A DNA stretch of 64,000 bases, taken from positions 62,001 through 126,000 of the forward strand of contig JAULSN010000003.1 in NCBI GenBank assembly GCA_033439765.1, read 5' to 3'. The notes beneath the pieces were generated by a model, which searched no databases, was not told the origin of the DNA, and saw only the letters and a program-made list of their open reading frames with translations. Shown here one piece after another: positions 54,840-64,000 of the stretch (the stretch's first letter is position 1; each line of letters starts with the position of its first letter). The position numbers and the translations under genes are program-made. This stretch comes from Lasiosphaeria ovina (lineage: Eukaryota; Ascomycota; Sordariomycetes; Sordariales; Lasiosphaeriaceae).

Positions 54840-55479
54840 TCAAGATGGCGGCGCGCCGGGGGGCACGCACGTTCCGCCGATGTTGCGCGCAAAGGCGCAC
54901 GAGTTCATCTCCATGTCGATGCTCGCGATCTGCCACCAGCCCGCCGCCTTGGTCGCGCCCAGGATCGTGATACCGCGCACTGGGTTGCCGGCGCCGAAGG
55001 TCGCCGACCAGATGAACGAGACGGAGGTGCAGTCGTAGGGGCCTATGCTGGTGATTTTGATGGGGAGGTTGTCGGGCTTTTGGGGCACGTTAGCTAGCTT
55101 ACTTCTTTCGTCTCTCTTTTGAGACTTTGGGCAGATGGATATATGAAATGATGAAAAGGGGAAGGGGTCAACCTACCGCGCTCGTCTCGTGGGCGATGAG
55201 GGCCTGCTTGCTCGGGAAGGTGACGCTGCCCAGTGGGATCCCGGCTAGGATGTTGATGCTGTCCGACGTGTCCCGGAAGCTGTCGGCCAGGTACTTGGCC
55301 TCAGTGTCGTTCCACTTGGGCTCGCTGAGGATGCGCACGTAGGCCGATAGCAGCGTGTCGACCGTGTTGCTGCACAGGCAGCTCTGCTGCGAGCGCGGGT
55401 TGTCCGACTTGACCGCCGCCGCTGCCGACGTGGTGACGGCCGCCAGCGAGAAGAGGGCGAGGGACTTGAGGAGCTGCAT
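54840..55479 (-). CDS. small secreted NTF2-like domain protein
   Basis: Two exons (55479-55177, 55076-54840), 179 aa. A signal peptide (LLKSLALFSLAAVTTSAAAA) is followed by one domain with the order of the fungal secreted NTF2-like family: an initial CLC segment, helices with YLADSFRDTSDSINILAG, a PLGSVTFPSKQAL loop, then strands including VSFIWSATF, VRGITILGA and WWQIASIDMEMNSCAF. Cys residues sit at the start, middle and end, as in extracellular proteins. The intron (55176-55077) has donor GTAGGT and acceptor CAAAAG with a CTAAC branch. Function of this family is unknown; secretion is inferred. Confidence 0.75.
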
Positions 55480-57985
55480 TTTTCTTTTTTTGCGAGTGTC
55501 TTGAGCTATATGTGTGTTGTATTATGAGGTGCGTACGACAAGAGGAGAAGGCTGTGCAACGATGTTTTGTCTTGAGTTCCAAGCTTCAAGGCGAAGGTTT
55601 TGGGGACCACGGCGACTGATTGGCAGCGCAACGATGATATTTCCCCGACGCTGCAAGCACGCTTCCTTGTGTCTGGAACCTGTGTCCATCGGAAGAAAGG
55701 TCGCGGGCCATGGCATGCCCTTTATGCTTGCTGTGGCCCCCTTGGGCGAGTCTGCCCTGGGTACGAGTGGGTATTGCAACGAAACGGATTTCGAATTTCA
55801 ACATCTTGGGCGAAATGTGTTCCACTCGCGCTCGTCTTGGATTACAGAACCCGAAATTGTGGGTTATTTCGCGCGCAGAGTGGAGTGTAAGTATGTAATT
55901 ACCTTCTTAGAAGAGATTAGCTAAAAGGCAGGAAACACTCAACGTCATGTTCCGTACAGGCAAAACGCAATTACGTACGTTGAAACGAGGCTGTCAATGA
56001 AATTACCCATCCCTGGTTGTGCAACGGCGACGTCGTCAGTACGCACGTCCGGGACTTCCCCACGGGCGTGGACATTCGGGTGGCAGGCTGCCCAACATCG
56101 TATTTTTTTTATTGCCATTTATTGCACTGCATGCAGGTTTCAATAGCCCGCTTTGCCGAGAGTCATCATGTCGATCTCATTGATCCCTCCGACGCAGCGC
56201 AGCTCCCTGGTTGGCCCCGTGGTTCACGCCAACGACATCATATGCGACGTGTATCTCGTGGTGTGTCGGCAGCCGCACGCCGGCGACGACTTCGGCGCCA
56301 CCGCTTGGACAATGTCTCGCAGGTCGGACCGAGGAGCGGTTCCAATTCGCGCGCGGTTGCCATGGAGCCCCGTACCTAAATGGAGGCGCCGGGTGCCTGG
56401 GCCTTGCTCGACTTGGGCTTGGAGGAGTGGTTCCTCTCTCAAGTTGACAAGACGAACCGACAGGAGTCCCCTGGGCGGTGAAGCTGTGTAGCGTTGGCGG
56501 TGGTCAGCCAAATCAGTCCCGGATATAGGCTGTTGTGGTAGCACGGAAACATGCAGGGTCGAAGTCAGCTGGGTGCATGTCGCCCGAGCTGGCTGGCCGA
56601 CAACGGACTTGAAAGCAGCCTCGACAGGCTCCTGTACGGTCTTTCGGGGCTGCGGCTGACGGCGCGGTCTTCATCGCGGTCGCCGACATCCCGGCCAGCT
56701 ATGGGAGGTGGCGCAGGATCTGCGAACGGGTCAGCTCTATGTTTCTGAAGGCACGGGGTAGCTCGAAACGGAAGCCGGTTTTTGGCTGCCGACCTGTTCG
56801 GCGATCTTTGTGTGGAGATACGAGATACGGTATCTGCTGGCTTAGCGGTGAAGTGCGATGATGCGTTCAATGCCTAATTTTTTTTAAGATGAGCAGCAGC
56901 TGGTCGGACAGGTAACAGGTTTCACCCATATTGTCTCACCCGGCACGGACATTTGAACTTGAACGCTGCAGCGGCCTCACTCGTGTTCCAGCAGCGCGTG
57001 CTGGTGCTTTGCAGCTTTGTTGCTTTAAGACAAGCAACTCTTCGAACCTGCACCGATATCGTCAGCAATGTTCAGTTGTCAAAACAAAGGGGTTTGTTTA
57101 CCCGGGAATTATGTATTGGCCAGGCTCCACTCTCCGGTTTCCGGGGAAGTAGAATGAATGAACGGGAGCAGCTTGATCGACGGCGGTCCGAAGCGCAAAC
57201 AACAAAGAAAACCGGGAAACGGACCACGACTCCACAGATGCTGGGCGGCAAGTCGGCCCCAGTTCCATGGTCCGTGACACACTTGGCCCACCGGAACAAG
57301 CCCGCGGAGTTTCGACGACCGTCGGATCAGATGTGGAACGTCCAAATAAGCTCTGCAAAAATTTTAACCAAATGTTAAAATAAGCTTGTGTTAAACGTCA
57401 TCTTCCGCACTATCAGACGTGTTCTTGACAGTCGACATGTGACAATGGTGCTGCGAGCGGATGCGGCACGTCCCGCCGACACGGAATGTTGCAAACGACC
57501 TCAATCTAAGAATAGATTAGCCAATATATTTCACACTCCGCTCGGCGGCGAAGCTACAATGCGGCGCGACGCTATATTACCCAGAACAAGACGCACTTCC
57601 TCTTGGACTGGCTGGCTTCGTACTGATCCCATTGTGCTGTTACACGGGTATGTAAACCCAACATTTCCGACAAACCCCTACTCTCCCTGGTTTGTATTAT
57701 TATTAAGCTTTGAAGCCCCAGCCCTGTTCTTCAAGCTCCCGTTTATCCTGCAACAAATCACCCTTCCCCAAGATCCTGCCGGGTAAGCTCCTTTTCATGT
57801 CGTTCGAAAGGAAGAATAAAGCAAACACATCGTTTCATCTTTTACCCAAACGCCGTTCATCATGCGCCGCCGAATCCTTCGAAAAAATGTCAACCACCCA
57901 GAACTATAACTCGTTTTCGCCTAGCCGCCGCCCCAAAGTCCCTATATTTTCTTTGACACATCTTCTTCTTCGTCTAATACTTTTG
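55480..57985. other. intergenic 55480-57985
   Basis: A 2.5-kb region without a supported gene. Open frames of 90-140 codons lack domains and conflict on both strands. Confidence 0.5.
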
Positions 57986-59505
57986 TCATCGCCTGTCGCT
58001 CCGTCGTAACCTCCGCTTGTTCGACGAGGTATCACATACGCGCTAGGAGATGGACAAGTCAGTTTCAGGGAATGGGTCCCAGAGAGTCACGACAGGAGAA
58101 ACACGAACCGCACGGCGGTTGGCAAAATCGCTGTAAAAGCCAAGCCACATTTCGCGCTCGACGCACTTCTCGGTGCCGTTGCCGCGGCAGGGCGGCTGCA
58201 TGCTCTCGCGCACCGAATCCGACATGTGGATCCAGGGCTTGGGGACGGGCCAGTCGGAGAAGTGCAGGAACTTGGCCTCGTTGAAGGCGGCGACGGGGTC
58301 CCAGGCGGCGGGGTCGTCGGTGCCGAGGTAGAAGGCGTGGGTCTCGGCGCGGAACTCGGAGGTGAGCATGTCGTAGGGGCGGTGGGGCAGGACGAGGGCG
58401 CTGTCGCGGTACAGGTAGTTGACAATCTCCATATCATAGTCATCACCGCCACCGGCCTCGGCGCGAGCCATGACGCGCGCAAACTCGGCGGCGCTCGGGC
58501 GCACCAGCATCAGCTGCGACGACAGGATCTCCTTGTCCGGGTACAGCCAGTACGCCCGCGGCATGGCCATGGCGCAGTCGGGCAGCAGGAACAGCTCGTC
58601 CATCGGCTGCAGTACTACCGAGTCCGAGTCGAGCGACAGTACCCGGTCGTATTGCGTCTGGTTGAAGGCGAGCAGCTTCGTGAAGGATTCGGCCCAGGTT
58701 GCTGTTTCATGGCGACCGTCGTGCCCAGGTCAGCGCTCTGACGGGAGTAACGAGAACGGAGAGTCTGCAAAAGGAAACGAGGAGTGGGAAAGGGAAAGAA
58801 GGATTTACCGTCGTCCGTGCTCCTGCGCTGCACCTCAATGGGAACCAGATGGACCTTGTATTCGTCGCGGGCCTTGATCAGCAGGCGGGCATCGCTGCCG
58901 CGGCCGCTGCCGTCGTCTGGGGCGGCGGGATCGAACATTTGCGAGGGGTACATGATGACGCGGTCGGCGCGGCTCCCGAGCTTGTGTAGCAGCTCGAAGA
59001 GCATGATGGAGTTGCACAGGTAGTCGCTGTCGGTGACATATTGCGTGTACGCGAAGCGCGACCAGTCGACGTTGTCTAGCTGTAGCTGGTCGTGTGTTGC
59101 GGGCTTCGTGGGCGTGGCAGGCGTGTCGGGCGTGTCGGGCGTGGTCGGAGTTATGGGGTTCTCGGGCGTATCGGGCGTCGTTGGTGTTGAGGGCGTCGCG
59201 GGCGTCGTCACCGAGGCCGTGTCATTGCGGCCGTATCCCCAAACGGCGGGCGCCGAGACTACGGCATCGTAGTGAAGCACGAAAAGGACGACCGAGAGGG
59301 TGATGACTATTGGGGCGATCAGACGCAAGCGCACCCGGCGCGAGCACAAGATCTCGGCGACACTAGGGTGGGATTTTGGAGATCCTGATGGCGAGTTGAG
59401 GGAAAGAGTGCTTGGCGACGCCGCTTCCTGCCCGCTGCCGCCATTGGGAAGGGGCGAATACGACATGTACCGTGACGGCAGGCGCAAAAACCGCAACGCC
59501 ATCAT
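57986..59505 (-). CDS. type II membrane glycosyltransferase, Gnt1/GT8-like
   Basis: Three exons (59505-58809, 58701-58109, 58042-57986), 448 aa. A cytosolic N-terminus is followed by a membrane anchor (LIAPIVITLSVVLFVLHY, residues about 62-80), then a Thr/Pro-rich stalk (repeats of TP and DTP) of about 40 residues, then the catalytic domain. This contains YVTDSDYLCNSIMLF, the DxD metal motif in LSLDSDSVVLQPMDELF, and KFLHFSDWPVPKPW. The pattern fits fungal Golgi glycosyltransferases of the glucose N-acetyltransferase 1 type. If the last intron (58108-58043, donor GTTCGT) is not spliced, the frame ends instead at 58043 with a different 21-residue tail; the spliced ending RARVC looks more family-like. 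Confidence 0.82.
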
Positions 59506-61303
59506 GGTATGAAACGAGCAAAGACAACAAGACTCGGAAAAGAAAGAAGAGTTGGGACGGGCGAATTACCACAAGCGCAAAAATGGGAGGGGACAGACAG
59601 TGGTCGTTGGCGATAAATCACTGAGCTCCCCTTAGGTTGTCGAGAATCCGGCCTGCCTAGGTGTGTGCGACCGGTTGAGCAATCCGAGGGGAGGGGAAAC
59701 GTCAGCACCCAGCAGCATTGGATGTCGTGCCAGTAACAGCCTATCGACAACCTGCAGGTCGAGAAGCAACCTAGCAATCCTCAGAATCAGGAGAGAGGCT
59801 AACGCCAAACTGCTACCTCCCTATTCCGTACCGTACGTGCCTACGCTTCAATACACGGGATACGATGCCCTTTCGGCCACATTTTGGGACAGACCCCTAC
59901 CACTCTCTCCCATCCCAAACAGATTCAATGAACTGACCGCAGGGGGTCAGCTGTGTTTCTTACTAAGTACGTGTACTCGTCGCCTACCTTGGGCGGGGAA
60001 GCTAGGGCCCTTGCTTACGCGTAATTCAGCGTTGCATCACTCGGTCCGGGGGCGTCAGTAAAAACGGATATGGTAACCGGGCGAGCTGATCGCCCGTGCC
60101 GGTAAGGTGCATTGTTAGTAAGCACCCCCTGCGCCGTGGACTTGCGCAGGCTCCCTGTGTCCCGTCTGTATTCTTTCGCGAAAAACGTGGAAACGGGCTC
60201 TCAGGCTCTCAGCCCTCTGAAATTCAGTCAGATATGCCCCCGGGCCCCGGCAGATGTGGCCCCCCAATTTTGCATCGACGACCCTACAGATTACGCTATC
60301 CTGGGTGGCATGAGAAAGGAGTGGACCGACAAAAACACTACCCGACTCCCGTCGCTGTCTGTTGGAAAATCTCGAAATATTGACAATATTGGCTGCAAAA
60401 ACATGAGATAAAAGTTTAATCTTGTGCAACAGCAATGTTCCGCACCGACAACACAACTTGGTCCAGGCGGTGGAGGCGTTCGTGTGCTGCGGAATCCGTA
60501 GGTGGTTCTACTGTATGTACAGTACCGGCTCGGCACCGGAAAACCCCCCTGTAGGGGCCCATTCTTTTTGGCGAATACCACTGGACCAGATATCTCTGGC
60601 CTTCAAAAATACTTCACCAGAGATCATTGATCCAAACTCAAGTTCAGGAAGGATGGCAGTTAAGAGGATGGCCTTGCCCCAGTTTCGTCGGGCCATCGGA
60701 GTTGCATCGCCTTGATTCTTCCCGCCAACTTGGGTCAAATCGTGGCAGTACCTCAGACAGCTAAAAGTACCAACACGAGAGAGAGTAACATCTTGGCAGC
60801 AGTGGCCCGTTTCAAAGCAATTTCAGACTTGGTTTTCAGGTTCTTCACTTTTCAGTTGCCGAGGTTTGTTTATTTGTTGCTAGCATCTTGCCTTTTTCTT
60901 GATCCGCGAGGTGGCAGCCGGAGGAACTCGCTGAGTTCAATGTGGGTGGAATTGAGAGATCAGAACGCTGTGATGATTTAATCGTTGGTTTTTGGCTTGA
61001 AATCCTGTAAGGTCTAAGACTCCTGACAAGAGCTGGTCATCTCCAGTCATTATGAGCGTGGATGTGAAACTTGTTTTTAACATCCATTGACCTCTTAATT
61101 AAAATGAGAGACACAGCAACAGTGGCGCACATGAAAAACAGCGTTGCAGATACTCGTATGCGGATCGGCAATAAAAGGCCGAATCCGAACCCTGCCTGCA
61201 AGCGCGTATTCAAGTGCCATGCTACCCGTTGACGCACGTGTAAGCCGATCCGCAGGACATCGGCACCGGGCTGACACCACCTTTGCCCCCAGAGTCAGAC
61301 ACA
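59506..61303. other. intergenic 59506-61303
   Basis: Promoter of the glycosyltransferase and 3' flank of the last gene. No supported gene. Confidence 0.5.
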
Positions 61304-64000
61304 TCAGGCCCCCTCTCGCACGCTATGCTCGAGGAGGTAGACGGACACGGACACGGCGAGCACGGCGAGACAGTATTGGCACAGGCCGGTGCCGCCCTGG
61401 ACGTCGACAGCGAGGACGGACCACGCGACGGTCAGCGCCGTGACAAGCAGCAGGGCCACCGCCGCGCACCACGACATAAACGGCCAGTTGACGCCTTCGA
61501 CAATGTAGAAGCCGTATGCCGTCGGGATGTTGAAGTGGTCGTGCACGCGCCCGTCCCACCCCAGCCGCCGCCATAGCTTCTTGGGAAGCATCTCCACTGC
61601 CATGGGCCCCATGTGGTCCCCCGGGTCCAGGAACCCGTGCATGAACAGATGCGGCGGCATCGGCAGCTGCCCGACCTGCGGGGGGCACGGGCTGAAGGCG
61701 TATTCTTGCGAGAGCACTTCCTTGCGCAATGGGATCGTATTGACCTGGTAGTTGGCGACGCACTCGCTAGTCTTTTTGAGATGCAGTAGCTGGAACTGTT
61801 GCGACTCTGTTGTTAATGCGTGCACATCATGGGAAAAGCAGAGAATGGCGGACTTGCCTTGACGTAGTGCATCGTCTTGGGGACGAGGAGCGGGTTCCAG
61901 CTACCTCGGAGATCGCGGTATGCCTTCTGCAGTCGCGAGAACATCTCCTCGGCGCATTCGACGTCCGTGACCTCGACTTTAGCGAGTCTGATATGCGGCC
62001 TCCCGTTTGTCAGCGTGTTGACACAGAGAAGCATGTACTTCTCGGTGCCTGCGGGGATAAAGGGCTCGGGCTGGATTGCTTCGTTGTCTGAGGAGGCCGT
62101 GTTAGGGGACTGTGGCGGAGAGGTGGACTCGCTCCCTTGGCCGCTCGATGCAGACGAGTCCGATGTGCCAGTGCTGGCCGATGATACACTGTTGACTGCT
62201 GTCAAGCTGCTGAGGTCGGATATTTGCGAGGAGACGGTGCTGACGTTGGGACCCGCTGCGTTTTGAGCCAAGTCTATGGCCGCCTGATGTTGGTGTTCGG
62301 CCACCTCAACCCGCAAACGCTCACCACATCTCTATTGAAATTTAGTCAGTAAGCATGTTTTTTTTGGGCATTCAAGTCTACTAGCGTGCTGGAAATCGGA
62401 AGAAGGGACTTACACATGTCGATGAAACGCGGACATATCCAGGGGCTACATTTTTCTGACAAAGGTCAGACAAATGGTTCCGCACGTCTTTCACTGCTCT
62501 CCGGATAAATGAAAGTCGTCGGGAGCCTGGGTATTGCGAGACGCTGTCTCTTTCAGCAGTTAACAGCCCATTTGTCTCCGATGGGCATTTCTCGGTCCCT
62601 CCTGAGCGACCTGCGACAGTGGGTGATTTTCCTTCGCGTGACTTGTGTTCTAGAACCGGCGTCTCATCCACGGAGTGAGCCTTCTGTTGAGACATCAATG
62701 TGGTGCCTTGTCCATTCGTGCACTCTCCAAGCCCACCGAGAACGTTTTGTAGAGGTGATGACTGTTGCTTCAGGCTATCGTTAAGAGGAATTTGTCCCTG
62801 GTCTTCGTCGAGTTTCAGCCAGGCTCGGAAAAAGCTGCACATGTTCGAGAATGCAGCTGACGAGACCATGAAATCCTTGACGTTCTCGAGACTTTGCATA
62901 TCGGCGTCTTCTGAATCGTATAACGACTCGTCGTCGCTGCTATCCAGGTCCTCCTCGTCTTGGTCTTTTTCAATTTGCTGCATTTGCCTGAGATAGGCTA
63001 GCACCTTTTCACGATTGGGCTGTTGATGCGGTCCTGGCTCGTAGATATTATCGCCGGTAATAGAGTTCTTTATCCGGACTGAAACCCGTAACGCAGCGAA
63101 CCGCACAAAACGCGCCGCTTGGACTTGAATGGGCGTCGATGCCTCGTTGCCAAGAGCTCGGCCGTACTGTAGAAGAAAGCGTCGTAGGTTTCGTTGGAAC
63201 CTTTCGGCGCCGACTCTTGTAATAGCCACCTGATATAGCGGCTCGAGTGTGGCATTGAACAGCAAGAGATCCTTGAGCTCGTCCATTGCGCCGCAGCGAA
63301 TACCCGTTGGGAGGGAGCTCTTTGACGAGGTCGAGGACAGCGCTTCTGACAAGACACTCTCCACGTCACTCACGTCAGGTTCAAAACTCGCGTCCGAATT
63401 CACCTTTCGAATGGTGATCGGCGTAACTGGAATCGGTCCAGGGAGCCCTCCAGCCTCTGAGGCCCGAACTTGGTCCCCCAAGCTCTGGCTATCAGTGCTG
63501 CCTGTAAACTGTTTCTCTTCTCCTGTTTCATTGGCCTGCTGGGTTTCGGAAAGGAGGGGCAGATCCTGTGATTCTGCTTTGATCTGAACAAGTGGCGTAA
63601 AGGTGTCCACCAGGGCCTACCACTGTTCTTTACCAAGCTTCGAGACCTGGTCGCAACCTGTTAAGATGTGAAGATCAAAGGATCTCGGCTCTGTAAACCT
63701 TCTCCAACACCTCCGGCAAAGGCCAACCCTTGGCTAAGGATACCCGCCATCAAAGTGGAAAGTTGATACACCTCGCTCGGTAACGTGCAAGTCGTGAACG
63801 GGCATCGAAAGATGTTGGCTGCAACGACAGTTAATACCAAGTCACGTCACTATTAAGAGGGATAGTCCAGTAATAAAATAAGACCCACATCAAAGTTGAG
63901 ATTTCGGCATGTGTGTCATGGCGCGCAGCGTACTCTTCTGCCAGGCTCGGATTGCTGTTTGCCAAGCTCAATATTTCAGCTTGGAGTTCCAATTTATAGA
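61304..64000 (-). pseudogene. zinc-finger/transmembrane fungal protein gene, two in-frame TAG codons, 5' end outside the window
   Basis: Exons 64000(edge)-63889, 63818-62414, 62331-61858, 61795-61304 join in phase. The frame reads ..AEIST-I-QHLSMPVHDL, then a C-x2-C..H-x4-C finger (LCRRCWRRF..LHILTGC), VSKLGKEQW and ALVDTFTPLVQIK. An acidic region and a conserved CRCGERLRVEVAEHQ (across intron 2) follow, and the C-terminal part ends in two hydrophobic segments (PFMSWCAAVALLLVTALTVAW and a YCLAVLAVSVSVYLL run). Two TAG codons interrupt it, at 63736-63734 (GYP-TAG-PRV) and 63619-63617 (EQW-TAG-ALV); both fit CAG to TAG. Intron 3 (61857-61796) starts GCAAGT. The second TAG could alternatively be the acceptor of a different intron, but that would remove the finger. 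Function unknown. Confidence 0.65.

Overview
The window is nuclear DNA of a filamentous ascomycete (Pezizomycotina, most likely a Sordariomycete; species not identified). The reasons are GC-rich genes with many short introns (GT..AG with CTAAC-like branch sites), typical fungal families (Zn2Cys6 regulator, LysM protein, GH93, SRPK-like kinase, MARVEL, degenerate C2H2 proteins) and a block of about 7-8 kb almost emptied of CpA/TpG, the signature of repeat-induced point mutation (RIP).

Layout. 1-17.9 kb: start of a minus-strand gene at the edge, FAD phenol-type monooxygenase (315-2467), MARVEL membrane protein (3684-4233), secreted GH93/BNR glycosidase (6441-7739), zinc alcohol/formaldehyde dehydrogenase (10192-8487, minus), APH-like phosphotransferase (12746-11193, minus), cytochrome P450 with an in-frame stop (14923-13162, minus) and a LysM secreted protein (16994-17921). 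18.2-25.3 kb: a nested transposon graveyard. A Fot1/pogo-like DNA transposon with terminal inverted repeats and TA flanks is filled with three copies of an unidentified repeat carrying a series of same-loop hairpins, a 740-bp-arm palindrome, and a heavily RIPped Ty3/gypsy fragment (gag-like, protease, reverse transcriptase). 26.3-35.9 kb: SRPK-like kinase, sirtuin, a six-exon degenerate-C2H2 protein, and head to head with it a DUF7580-like gene broken by a TAG. 36-42 kb: TAP-like alpha/beta hydrolase and a Zn2Cys6 regulator. 44.5-47.9 kb: L-rhamnonate dehydratase and L-rhamnose 1-dehydrogenase, two steps of the fungal non-phosphorylated L-rhamnose pathway. 48.7-64 kb: a small protein, a coiled-coil protein, a secreted NTF2-like protein, a glycosyltransferase with a DxD motif, and at the right edge a zinc-finger/transmembrane gene with two in-frame TAG codons.

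The clearest functional unit is the rhamnose pair LRA3-LRA1, with a Zn2Cys6 regulator nearby as a possible but unproven controller. The clearest unusual signals are: (i) four in-frame TAG codons in three otherwise open genes, each explained by CAG to TAG, as expected of RIP-like C-to-T change outside the repeat; (ii) three candidate GC-AG introns; (iii) the repeat family with its array of hairpins sharing a 7-nt loop; (iv) unequal RIP between nested elements, which gives an order of insertion. Gene models were made by joining exons so that reading frame, splice sites and family motifs agree; none has been checked against transcripts or databases.
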